From Acanthosoma haemorrhoidale (taxonomy: Eukaryota > Arthropoda > Insecta > Hemiptera > Acanthosomatidae), in the NCBI GenBank assembly GCA_930367205.1, contig OV884009.1, forward strand, positions 86,759,189-86,823,188: a stretch of 64,000 bases of DNA, read 5' to 3'. How positions within the stretch are numbered: position 1 is the first letter of the stretch; the number at the start of each line of letters is the position of its first letter. Shown here in pieces: positions 1 through 11,365 of the stretch. The notes under the pieces were generated by a model, which saw only the letters and a list, made by a program, of their open reading frames with translations, ran no database searches and had not been told where the DNA came from. The translations under genes were made by a program, and so were the position numbers.

Positions 1-1004
1 TTGCAGTAGAAAATTATACGAGTCATTTATGATTTGAAGTATAAACTTACGCGATTGGAATATGCTCATGATTTGAAAGAAAATTCAAGTCAGTCAGTGG
101 TTGAATAGTTAGATGGTATCTCTATAGTTCAAATATTCTAATTATTCAAGTAGAGGGTAACGGCGTGGAGCTTGCAGGCAAGTCAGGTAAAAATAGAAAC
201 ACGTGTATATATCCGTAGAAAAGATACATACTTTATATATTGCCCTACAGTTTTATGTATTCGGATACAGCTAAATAGCCGTTATATATAGGATATCGAC
301 ATTTAGAAGTGTCTGTCTAAACCTAAATAAAAATCACAAATTTGCCGAACGTAGCAACACTTACAGACTTTGAAGAGGCGTCGCCTGGTCATTCAATCCT
401 TTGACCTGGGTATGAATACTGTCCCAGTTTCAAATGGGAATAGATAGTGTATTGGAGAGAGAGCCATTTGCAGTTTTTGTTGAAAGTGTGTTAAATACGA
501 TGGGTCAATAGTTCAGTTCTCAATTTTTTGGATTTGGTGGAAAGGTGGCTTATAGCGACCAATAAGGCTAAAGGGTTTGGAGGACATCTTATATTCATAA
601 CAATAAAAGGTACTCAGTACTTGTGACCAGCCTCGGGGCTTTTAAAATAAAAAAAAATTTTGGACACCAATATATAGACAAAATGAAATCTATTACAATC
701 ATCTACTGGATCAATTTCAACATTAAATAGGGGATTTACACTCATAATCTCCCGAAAATTGATTTCTATAAATGCCTTTGAATTATTGTGTTACCGTCAT
801 TGATGTGTTTTCAACAATTGGAAAAATCAGTTGTTAGTTTTGCAACTGTGACTAACCAAAACAGTTTACCTGATCTTTATATTTTTACACGTAAATGTTT
901 TTAGGACTGATGGAGTTTCCCTCACACAGATCACTTTACATGACTCACCACCATTTGTTGTTGTTTGACCTGGTAACTTGTGAAAATCCTGGCCAAAAGC
1001 TGGA
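1..1004. other. unannotated AT-rich DNA
   Basis: No open frame, RNA gene or repeat could be supported here. The short frame at 895-1080 runs into the first satellite homology (from about 1005) and has no recognisable protein content. Confidence 0.5.
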
Positions 1005-4000
1005 AAGTGAACCCCATCGCCTATTCCTGTTTACAATGCATATATTTTTTAACCGTGATGGGATTTTCGTTAACTTATAAGGTCTCCTTAAATGCATCAC
1101 TGAAGCAGTACATATATAGTGGTGGAGAAAATAGATAAAAAGGCAAATACGAAGTGGAAGGAGCAGCCTAACAACTTTGTTAGGCTTTCCAAAGTTGGTA
1201 AGTTACACCCTTTAATTCGTATCTAATTTTTAATTCGATGAATCACTGAAGTTCCTGCTTATCATCCTTCCCTTATAGATAGCAGCAGGTGGTTATTAAA
1301 GAATACACTTTGGCCTTTGGTCCCCATTTTGTAACCTGAAGGTCACCTCTATAACCTAGTTTAGCTTGCAATATACGATTTTATTTTACCGTAATTAGAT
1401 TTTTGTTAGCTTATAAGGTCTCCTTAAAATACAACACGGAAGCGGTACAAGGAGCCCATTCTAATCAAGGTATATGTTCTATAATTCGATCAATCACTGA
1501 AGTCCTGCTTATCACCCTTCTTTCATCGATGGCAGCAGACGGTAAAAGGGGGCATCACCCTGGTTTCAGGTCAGCTCCCCCACCCCAAAAGGTCAGTTCT
1601 CTACCAGGGAATAAATGAAGAGGAGAGTGGTATATAGGCCAATTGATTATACCGACAGAGTTATGATGAGGAGAGGAAAATATGGATAAAAAAGTAGATA
1701 CGAAGAGAGCGAGGTAGACAGACATTTTTTGTGGATTGTTAAAACATGACTAACTACCCGTTCACTTCGTTCCTAATTCTCAATTACTCGATTTGCTGAA
1801 CTTCCTACTTACCACCTATTCCTCGTCGATGGCTGCATACGGTTAAATAAAGTTCCATTTTGGTTTAAATTAGTCCTAGGTCTCTGTATTGTTACTCGAA
1901 GGTGAACCCACCTAGTCATGTTTACAATGTACATCTTTTTTTAACTGTAATCTGATTTTGTTAGCTTATAAGGTCTCCTTAAAATACAACACGGAAGCGG
2001 TACAAGGAGCCCATTCTAATCAATGTATATGTTCTATATGTATAATTATTATAATAAATTAGTGGAGGAGGCAGAGACATTCTAAGACTAAATGGAAATA
2101 TCAACACAAGTATGAAGAGTGGAGGAGGAGATAGCTAAAAATGCAAATACGAAGTGGAGGGAGCAGCCTAACAACTTTGTTGGACTTTCCAAAGTTGGTA
2201 AGTTACACCCTTTACTTCGTACCTAATTTCTAATTCGATGAATCACTGAAGTTCCTGCTTATCATCCTTCCCTTATCGATAGCAGCAGGTGGTTATTAAA
2301 GAGTACATTTTGGCTATGGTTCCCATATTGTAACCTGAAGGTCACTTCTATAACCTAGTTTAGTTTGCAATACACGATTTTATTTTACCGTAATTAGATT
2401 TTTGTTAGCTTATAAGGTCTCCTTAAAATACAACACGGAAGCGGTACAAGGAGCCCATTCTAATCAAGGTATATGTTCTATATGTATAATCATTGTAATA
2501 AATAAGCAGAGGAGGCAGAAGCATTCAAGACCAACTGGAAATATTACTATCGAGTGCAGGAGACAGCTAAAAATGCAAATACGAAGTGGAGGGGGCAGCC
2601 TGCCAACTTTGGTGGACTTTCCTAAGGTGGCAAGTTGCACCCTTTACTTCGTACCTAATTTCTAATTCGATCAATCACTGAAGTTCTGCTTATCACCCTT
2701 CTTTCATCGATGGCAGCAGACGGTAAAAGAAGGCATCACCTTTGTTTCAGGTCAGCTCCCCCACCCCAAAAGGTCAGTTCTCTACCATGGAATAAATGAA
2801 GAGGAGAGAGGTATATAGGCCATTTGATTATGTCAACACAGTTATGAAGAGGGGAGGAAATTATGGATAAAAAAGTAGATACGAAGAGAGCGAGGTAGAC
2901 AGACATTTTTTGTGAAATTGTTAAAACATGACTAGCTACCCGTTCACTTCGTTCCTAATTCTCAATTACTCGATTTGCTGAACTTCCTGCTTACCACCTA
3001 TTCCTCGTCGATGGCTGCACACGGTTAAATAAAGTTCCATTTTGGTTTAAATTAGTCCTAGGCCTCTGTATTGTTACTCGAAGGTGAGCTCACCTAGTCA
3101 TGTTTACAATGTACATCTTTTTTTAACTGTAATCTGAATTTTTGTTAGCTTATAAGGTCTCCTTAAAATACAACACGGAAGCGGTACAAGGAGCCCATTC
3201 CAATCAATGTATATGTTCTATATGTATAATTATAATAATAAAGAAGTGGAGGAGGCAGAGGCATTCAAGACTAATTGGAAATATCAACACAAGTATGAAG
3301 AGTGGAGGTGGAGATAACTAAAAATGCAAATACGAAGTGGAGGGGGCAGCCTGCCAACTTTGTTGGACTTTCCAAAGTTGGTAAGTTACACCCTTTACTT
3401 CGTACCTAATTTCTAATTCGATGAATCACTGAAGTTCCTGCCTATCATCCTTCCCTTATCGATAGCAGCAGGTGGTTATTAAAGAGTACACTTTGGCATT
3501 TGATCCTCATTTTGTAACCTGAAGTTCACCTCTATAACCTAGTTTAGTTTGCAATATACGATTTTATTTTACCGTAATTAGATGTTTGTTAGCTTGTAGG
3601 GCCTCCTTAAAATGCATCACTGATTCAGTACAAAGGCCCGTCCCGACCATTGTATATGTTCTATATGTATAATTATTTCAATAAATAAGTGGAGGAACCA
3701 ATTGGAAATATCACCACAGATATGAAGAGTGCAGAAGAAGATACCTAAAAATGCAAATACGAAGTGGAGGGCGCAGCCTAACAACTTTGTTGGACTTTCC
3801 AAAGTTGGTAAGTTACACCCCTTCTTCGTATCTGATTTTTAATTCGCCGTATTATCGAATTCATGCTTATGACCCTTGCTTCATCGATGGCACCAAGCGG
3901 TAAACGAGGGCATCATCGTGGTTTAAGGTCAGCTCTATCACCTACCTAGACTTGGTATGTACAATGTTTTAACCGTAATTACAATTTTGTTGGTTTGTAA

Positions 4001-4625
4001 GGAATTTTTAAAATGCACCACTGAAGCAGTAAAAGGAGGCCATCCCAACCAATGTATATATTATATTTGTGTTATCATTTAAAGAAGTAAATAAGGGGGA
4101 AAGAGCTATACAGGGACTATTGGAATTATCATCAGAGTTACGAAGAAGGGAGGAGAAGATGAATATAAAGGCAGATACGAAGTGAAGGGGGTGGGGTAGA
4201 CGGTCGGTTTTAGTGGAATGTTCCTGTAAACCACTTTTCCTCATCTTTGACAACAGGCGGTTAACGATGGTATCATTTTGGTTTAAATTAGTCTTAGTCC
4301 TTCATTTTGTTACTCGAAGGTGAGGTCACCTAGCCATGTTTACATTGTATATATTTTTTAACTGTAATCTGATTTTTGTTAGCTTATAAGGTCTCCTTAA
4401 AATGCAATACTGAAGCTGTTCAAGGAGCCCGCTCAAATAAATGTATATGTTCTATATGTATTATTATTTCAATAAATAAATGGAAGAGACAGAGGAATTC
4501 AAGACCAATTGAAAATATCACCACATGAATGAAGATGAGATAAAAGGATGATGCAAAGTGAGGGCGATAGACTGTCATTTGTGTTGCATTGTACAAGTAT
4601 GACTAACTATCCCCTATACTTCGTA
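1005..4625 (+). repeat. Satellite array A (higher-order, hairpin-bearing)
   Basis: Diverged tandem units share a marker (TATAAGGTCTCC or close variants) at about 1081, 1418, 1972, 2416, 3156, 3601, 4001 and 4390. The spacings are 337, 554, 444, 740, 445, 400 and 389 bp. Each standard unit runs from this marker through GTACAAGGAGCCCA and TATATGTTCTATAT to a dyad beginning ATACGAAGTGGAGG and ending CTTTACTTCGTA (for example 1147-1222, 2147-2222 and 2579-2653). The pairs 554+444 and 740+445 form two copies of a composite higher-order unit. The first copy lacks about 187 bp, including the dyad. The same layout, with the same markers in diverged form, occurs at 8.2, 19.3-21.7 and 27.7-31.7 kb. The short frames inside are not genes. 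Confidence 0.85.
1147..1222. repeat. Hairpin dyad, satellite A
   Basis: The left arm starts ATACGAAGTGGA and the right arm ends TTTAATTCGTAT. The inner arms AACAACTTT and AAAGTTGGT pair around an approximately 12-base loop; the middle of the stem is imperfect. It is the first of several equivalent dyads in the array (1697-1772, 2147-2222, 2579-2653 and about 3328-3404). Confidence 0.7.
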
Positions 4626-4644
4626 TTAAGTTTTTGATACACAG

Positions 4645-5165
4645 GCCCTCAGGACATGATTGGAGAAACTGGCCATTGACAGGACTCCCACTGTCACTTA
4701 TTTATAGCAGGTCACGAGACCACTACCGCTTTAGTCCCGAGGAGGATTGTAGGGATGAGCGGTGCAGGGTAATGACTGTGCTAGGGGATTAGAGTGGTTG
4801 GATAGGTTACTATGGAATTTAATGAACTTAAAAGGGATGAGTTCAAGAATGTAGGTTATATTAAGATCGTGAGATAGTTATAAAGGGTTTTGTCGCTGAC
4901 GGAATAAGGGGGATTTGTTAACTATTGTTCTCAGTACTTTTGATTGAAAGGATTGGATACGCTTGATGTTCGACTTTTGTTGACCGCCAAAACACTATTC
5001 CGTACGTCCAGATTGGCTTTAGTATAACTTTGTAAATCAGTAATTTATTTTTTATTGAGATATGGGTTTTTCTTCGAATTATTCGATGATTTCGGAGTTC
5101 GGTCTGTATTGTTTTCTGCAGTATTGTTTGAATGTAGAGCCGAGATGGAAGGTAGGGACTAAAGA
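4645..5165 (-). mobile_element. Jockey-type LINE fragment (a), ORF2 C-terminal part
   Basis: This is nucleotide-level homology to the minus-strand LINE at 24.2-26.0 kb and the plus-strand copy at 52.0-52.5 kb. Shared tracts include the GATTGGAGAAACTGGCCATTG region at about 4660 and the segment around 4905-5060 that encodes the post-RT region. Both ends are truncated and the frame is destroyed. It abuts satellite array A directly at its left edge. Which jockey subfamily it belongs to cannot be decided from this scrap. Confidence 0.75.
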
Positions 5166-6790
5166 CAATAAAAACTTTATTGCTCAGTTATAAAGCTGCT
5201 GTAAGATTTAATAAAAGCGATAGAGCAGGAGGAAGGCAGACTGGTGGGAGTTATCTGGCGAGTGTAACGATCCAGCCGTCACTGGAGCCGGCCCATTACC
5301 GCCGCTGACTGCCTCATCCACGGCCGGTCTACTTTACGGCCGGAGGTGCCGCCAATCTGCAAATTAAACTAATAAGTGCCAGCCATATCAGCCAAGTGCT
5401 AACCTTCTCAGGTCGCTTCTCCTCAATGCCACCCGAGGGTGTATAAACGACTCGGCTTCTGCAATACAGTAGTCTTTCTTATGTTTATAGTAGTAGGCAA
5501 GAGTACATCGTTTTATAGTGTGGAGATTGAGAGTTCTCTGAGATAACCTCAATGAATCCTTGCGGAATAACGAAAATTAAAAAAAATTGTCCTTCTAAAA
5601 AACAATAACACTGAGCCATGATACAGTAGCATCGCGATTTTTGCTCATTACGTACTTCAATTTTAACTATTTAAAAAAAAATTGTATATATAATTATAGC
5701 ACGAAGACTCAGTATGCCAACAAGCATTTCCAAGTACCTAATCACCTTGTGATTTCGCAATTTTTGTACCTCCTTGAGTTACCTGTATGTGGCAATACCA
5801 AACCGGGCATTCGCTCAGGCATTTATTTGCCAAAGACCCCCTGTGTCTTGGTAGCATCCTACAGCCGGCTAAAGTAAGTAACGAAACAAGTAACTAGCGG
5901 AAAAAGCAAAAAACGGTGTAATGAGCAATACAGTTCGAAGGCAGGAGGTGGATGGATAGTGTTTATTTATAAGTTTAAAACCTACTGGTCATCAATACTA
6001 TGTGGTCTGGGTATAAGAGGTTTGAGAAGTCGTAGAAGCGCTTAACCGAACACCTGCCCCCCTCCCCCCAAGCCGGGCGACTCTAGGGGCACGGTGGCTA
6101 AGTGGAGGAGGTGGATAAAAAACTATGCCTCTACTCGACACACAATAGAAATTGGTCAGTACTTGCTCCTGATGTTTACAATATTGTGATTGTGGAAAAT
6201 TTTCCAATGGTCCTGGCCTCCGGAGACTCTTAAGACACCCGAAGTCACAAGGCCGGCACATTGCACCTCCCTGCTTCCTCACTGTAATCTGTAAGATGGT
6301 GAAATGTGTCCCCATATATTTTAATTAAGAGAAGAATTAATTAAGATTTAACTAAGAAAAATTAAGAAATATTCTTATTTTATGGTAGTTCTGAATGTTT
6401 CGTTTCGTTAATACTTACCGTAGGTACGTGATATAATATATTTTTAAAAAGCTAAAAAGTACCCATACAATTTTAAATGGGACTGGAGATAATTATAGAA
6501 TATTTAATCTGATTGATAACTGGCAATAGATCATTATTTGAAGTTATTCAGTGGGCCAAACGGATTAACTTTCAGCTGCTGAAGACTTCGCTTTCCTCCT
6601 TTCGTGTTTGAATATCTTTACGTTATAATTAAACAATCTAACTAAGACGAACCTGTCCGTGAAATTAGGAAATGTTAGCACCGAATTTCCTTCATATGGT
6701 TAAATTTTCTTTTTATATACATAAAAAAGGCTGATATATGAATTAAATCAGGACTTTGCTTCCCTCCACTTTCCCTACTTCATCCCAAGC
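5166..6790. other. unannotated DNA with a GC-rich patch
   Basis: A GC-rich tract (about 5230-5420) and a C-rich tract (about 6045-6110) stand out from the AT-rich surroundings. The minus-strand frame at 5998-6315 starts with ATG and encodes 105 residues, but its composition is low-complexity and no domain is recognised. No gene is called. Confidence 0.35.
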
Positions 6791-6795
6791 CTAAA

Positions 6796-6945
6796 AAAAC
6801 TTTGCGGCACTTGCTGGCTGGATGAGATGACACCTATTGTGCAAATGAGGATGGTGCTTAACTACTGATGATGGAACTGACCTGGCTTGGAGAGCACTGA
6901 AAACCACAGTATGTTTTGAATTAGTAATGTACCACGGCCCATTGA
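6796..6945 (+). repeat. Direct repeat copy 1 (pair with 7.62 kb)
   Basis: This segment starts GCGGCACTTGCTGG and ends near AATGTACCA. It matches 7620-7785 with many substitutions and small indels. Shared landmarks are GCGGCACTTGCTGG, GACCTGG, GAGCACTG, GAAAACCACAGT and TTAATTAGTA/TTGAATTAGTA. The copies are about 820 bp apart in the same orientation. They could be decayed LTRs of a small element or a local duplication; neither is proven. Confidence 0.55.
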
Positions 6946-7617
6946 CAATTTATGTGTTATAACCTGCCATCTTAAGAGTGATTATTTTTAATATTCTGTT
7001 TTGGTTAAATCTACTTTAAAAGAAAAATATATTAGTTAGACCAAATGTTTTTATATATAGTTAAATAAACTTCAACGCGGAAGACGTTTTTTAAAAGATA
7101 CAACAAAGAGTCTTATACACTGATAACTAGCGGAGTAACATTGAGAGAATGAGCTTTACATTACGTTACATTGCGAGAGATTGACCGATATTGAGAGCGA
7201 GAGCCTTAGGCTCAGCCTATATATAGGTGGGAGTGCAAAACATGGATTAGCCATGTTTTGGATTATTTGAGAGACCTTAACTATATATATCATATACCAG
7301 TAATATTTTTGTTTAGTGTAGTATTATGTTTTAATTTTAATATTATTCGTTAATAATGAATAATGATTAAATCAACCATGCTTATTCCTAAGTGTTGTTG
7401 TGTGTATTTTATAAATCTATAATGCGTTTTTTTATTTATTTAATAAAATCTAGTTGTTCATGGTTCTTCACATATTTTGTAATTTATTTCTCAAGCAACA
7501 TTTATTCATATTAATGTTCTATCATGGTAGTAGCTGGATGTAATAAGAGGTATCATTAGAGTTTTTAATTATTAATTGAGGGTATTGAATAAATGTTTTT
7601 TTATAATAAGCTGAAAA

Positions 7618-7785
7618 ACAACGCGGCACTTGCTGGTTGGACACTAATGAGATTACACCTCTTGGGAGAATGTGGATGGCACTGTACATGATGGAAGCTG
7701 ACCTGGAGCCTGCCTTAGAGCACTGTTGGCGTTGACCATTGAAAACCACAGTGAGTTATTAATTAGTATTGTACCATAAGTAAGA
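7618..7785 (+). repeat. Direct repeat copy 2 (pair with 6.80 kb)
   Basis: Second member of the diverged direct-repeat pair. It carries a short additional stretch around GGCGTTGACCATTG that the first copy lacks. The overlapping minus-strand 75-residue frame (7522-7749) is not protein-like. Confidence 0.55.
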
Positions 7786-8235
7786 TAGCCTCTCTATTCC
7801 AGATTTTAGAAGAATACAACTTCTACGGAAGTTTTTCATTGTGTCAAGAATTATTGTAGTATTGCAGGAGCAAGCTGAGAATGCTCTTAGGAAGGTGTGG
7901 GATCATTTGATAATTTACTTCATTTGGTCCTGAGGAGCACTTCATTAGTACATAGTAAACGGTTGGTTGTAGTTAGAATTGGCTCTTGTATCATTGTTAA
8001 TGAGAATATCTTCTACGGATGAGTCCTTTTCAGGTTGACGGATTGTGGGTGATAATCCATGAATTGCTCTTTTCTATTTAAATTCAACAGATTTCTTTCC
8101 TCGAGGAGTTTGGAGATTTGAACTTTTTCGTGTAATTGAACATTATGTTTGATCTTCACATCCTGTAATCTATTCCCTTGCCATACCACGACAACTAACC
8201 CATGTAAGGATCGTTCCAATAATACCTGCGTGCAA

Positions 8236-8755
8236 ATCATTCTATATGGTCAACGCATTTTCTTTATGCAATAGGTAAATGAAGGATGGAAGAGGTACAC
8301 AGTGGCAGTAAGAACTATCTAAAGAATTATGAGGAGGAGATAAGAGATATAGAAAGATAGATACGAAGTGATGGAGGGAGCTTTCCATATATGTTTTATT
8401 TTCCATGTACGGGACGCTACCTCCTTTATTTCGTACCTTAATTCTCAAGGTATCAAGCAAAGACCCGATTAATCAATTCGTTGAAGTCCTGGAATCCATT
8501 CTTACAATTCTTCCATCATCAATTGCAGCTGACAGGTAACCAGGTTACCATAATTTAATCCTAGGCCCCTATCTTCTAATCCAAATATGAGCACCACCAC
8601 CTTGTCCTGTTTTCGATGTATAAATATTTTTGCTCTGATTAAATTTTGTAGATTGTAATGTCTTCATAAATATGTGGTACTGATGCAATACTAGGAGCCT
8701 ATGCCAAATTATCCTTGTATACTTTGTAATTTTTATGAACTGAAACATCACGGAT
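8236..8755 (+). repeat. Isolated satellite unit (locus B)
   Basis: A roughly 480-bp unit is nearly identical to 20413-20900 in locus C, differing only by scattered substitutions. Both begin just after AAATCATTCTATATGG and share the dyad (here about 8367-8436). Unlike the other loci it is a single copy flanked by unrelated DNA. This suggests it was moved as one unit from an array, or is the remnant of an array. Shadow frames on the minus strand (8242-8460) are identical in both copies because the DNA is, not because a protein is conserved. Confidence 0.8.
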
Positions 8756-10679
8756 AATGAAACCTATTAGCCAGAGGGTATTAGTTTTTTTTACGCGTAA
8801 GTGTATCAATAAATGTTCAGAATGCACATGGTGACTTGGAGAAGAGAAAGGTACTTAGGCTAGACAACCAAAGAAAGCGCCAAATCTAAAAGGTAAATGT
8901 TATTGTGTAGACTCAACAGACTAGTACTGACAACTTAGGTAACTGGGCAAATCACTTCCGGTGGTACTAAACATTCCCTCTATATCAAAACGGGCTCGAA
9001 TAAGAGAATACTATGGAATATATCCAAGAATACGTGGCATAGTCACTTAACGAATAATTTTATTTTATGTTGTTTTATAAATAGGTTAACGAAAAGAAAT
9101 TTGAAGGATAAATATCGGTAGATACGAGCCGGTAGCAACAAGGATTTATATTAATTATCTTAATTGAAAAGTTCGCTCCGTTTGGTTAGCCACTCCATTC
9201 GCTCAAAATCGAAATTAAAATGATTTGATAGGTAATTTAAAAGTAAGCACTTGTTGTCGTTGTGGGCTGGCGACAATTCAGTAGTCCTTGTGAGTTGCCT
9301 TTAATTTAGTCCCCCTTTCCCCCCTTTAGGAGAACAAGAAAGACATATTTGTTCAATCACTAAATGTGCTGTTTGAACTTCAATGTGGTGTTTACTAGGT
9401 TGATGGAAGTAGGGTTTAGTGATTTCAATAATTTCCTCGAAGGCTCCATTACCTACTGTGTCGTGATCCTACTAATATTATTGTGTGCGTCATACCATCC
9501 CCATAACCATAATGCTGGTTTCTGGTTGTCGTTGATATGTAGCAGGAACTTTGGAAACATAAAAGATGACGTCTTGGTTTTCATGTACTGCAAATGTTAT
9601 GACAAGGGGCCGAATAATGAGACACATTTTATTATTAACTGAACAACACAACATACTTTATTTAGACAACACACGTTAATACATAAGAGACATGAGACAT
9701 AGGTATAGATATCTGTGACACATTAACTAACTGAAACCTCCCGAACACAGGAGAGGTGTGTCGGAATACACTGTTATTTATAACTGTTTCTTCACTATAG
9801 GAAACCAATTTACGGGTCCAATTGTTCATAAACAAACGTTTAGCATTTTGGTGAATTCAATAAAAAGTAGACAATTGTCATTTGCCATTTCAATCATTCC
9901 ATTCTTAACTTAGGAAAAGAGGCAAAATTTTGGCACATCCAGTTCCAAGCATACTTGCGTGATAACTAAATATAAGATATTTAAGGGTGACGCTGGTTAG
10001 AGGTCTAACTTATTTTATGCACACAAACAACATTAAAACAAAGATATTAAATACTAAGCACAAAATATCTCCCCATTTTAACAAAAAATCTAGTATATAA
10101 ATAATGTATGCCCGGTTTAAAGCTCAATGAGAGCTTCAAATCACAAAAAACATCAAGTTCACTAAAACAGCAGCTTAAAGGTATCAGGAAACATAGACTA
10201 CTACACTACAATTGCAGATATACACGAGGAATAAAAATGACTATAGATACTGTTGGGCCAAACATGGTTGTGCCCAAGAATACATAGTAAGTCCTCAAAG
10301 GGCTATTAGCATGGCTGAGGTAGGGTGTTTGGGATTAAACCCTTATGGCCTATTCAATGCCCTACTCAAATATGTATATAGCATAATTTATTGCTCATTT
10401 TAAAAGGAAATTAGAAATGTTCTGCAAGGGATCGCAAATGACTCTGAAAGCTAAAAAAAATATTTAATGTTAATTAGAATAATTAGGAGTTTTTTGTTTA
10501 ATCTCTGGGTTTTAGTACATTTAAAACAGAATAGAATAGAAAAAAAAAATTATTCCGGGACCATATTCCCTGTGAATAACATTAATGTTCAGGTGACAAA
10601 TTCACAGCTGGAAAATAAAATAAACTATAAAAGCAACAAGAAAGATTGATACAAACTGGCAGCCAACATTTATCTATAT
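8756..10679. other. unannotated DNA left of the errantivirus
   Basis: Only short frames occur (for example 9364-9642, starting ATG, 92 residues, unrecognised). No RNA gene or known repeat was seen. The last four bases (ATAT, 10676-10679) are the target-site duplication of the errantivirus. Confidence 0.4.
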
Positions 10680-10897
10680 AGTTAAATATCTTCAAAGCAC
10701 ACAAGACTTTTTAAAAAGATTTATTTTGAATAACAAACATAAATGACATGGTAATATACAGATCTAATCTAGCATAGTGACGGGCTAATGAGATACAATA
10801 GACTGACCTCCTCCTCTGATTCTCACGGGGTTTAAATAAGAGTCAGCAAAGGGGTGATTCATAGTTCTTAGAATGTTAGCACGGGTGCACTATAACT
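10680..10897 (-). repeat. 3' LTR of the errantivirus
   Basis: Identical by eye to 17343-17560. Ends are AGTTA/TAACT. In the element's sense a TATTTAA-like box corresponds to plus 10832-10838, and an AATAAA polyadenylation signal to plus 10720-10725, giving a plausible U3-R-U5 order. Confidence 0.95.
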
Positions 10898-10910
10898 CCC
10901 CGCAGCCTTA
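10898..10910 (-). other. Candidate polypurine tract
   Basis: On the minus strand the bases immediately before the 3' LTR read AAGGCTGCGGGG. This is a short, imperfect purine run in the position where plus-strand priming occurs in gypsy-like elements. It is called from position more than from sequence. Confidence 0.4.
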
Positions 10911-10952
10911 AGTTTTGAACTCTGGTCAAAACAAACATTTAATTTTTACATT

Positions 10953-11365
10953 TTAAAAACTTGATTTATACAATTTACTTAAAATTACTTTATGATCATC
11001 AATAGTAATAGGTGTTGTTGAAACCTTTACATTATTTAAAGGTAAATTTGAATTTTGGATCTTTTTACAATTTCTTTTATAAATAAAAATGTTAATTAGT
11101 ACAATGATTAGAATAATACATAATACAAAAGAATAATGATAAATATTAGCGTTGTCTAGAAAGGACAATATTTCTAATTCTGGTATAGTATAATTATTTG
11201 TTTCTAACATAGTTGTATTTAATATTACATTTTCATAAAATGGTTGTAAAATAGTGTTAAAATCATGAGTATAAATTTTATTAAATTCTGGAAAGCAATC
11301 CTCCTTACTAATATTAATTAATCCTACATTTGGTAAAAATACAGTGTTATTATGACAATCTGTTA
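10953..11365 (-). pseudogene. env: env 3' portion (transmembrane anchor and tail), displaced frame
   Basis: This frame continues the envelope downstream of the stop that closes the upstream env frame at 11350. An internal methionine lies at 11210, but open sequence reaches back to the T8 run at 11366-11373. From that methionine, residues about 24-45 form a strongly hydrophobic transmembrane helix. A basic stop-transfer (YKR..CKK) and an approximately 35-residue cytoplasmic tail follow. F-like envelope proteins need such a C-terminal anchor, and the upstream frame has none. The two parts are therefore best read as one gene split by a one-base indel. It is either a real lesion or a homopolymer assembly error. 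Confidence 0.8.

Noticed and set aside
1403..4253. Repeated short frames in satellite array A (for example 1403, 2402, 3617 and 4008)
   Set aside because: They recur only because the DNA repeats, and they differ in frame and end. None has protein-like composition.
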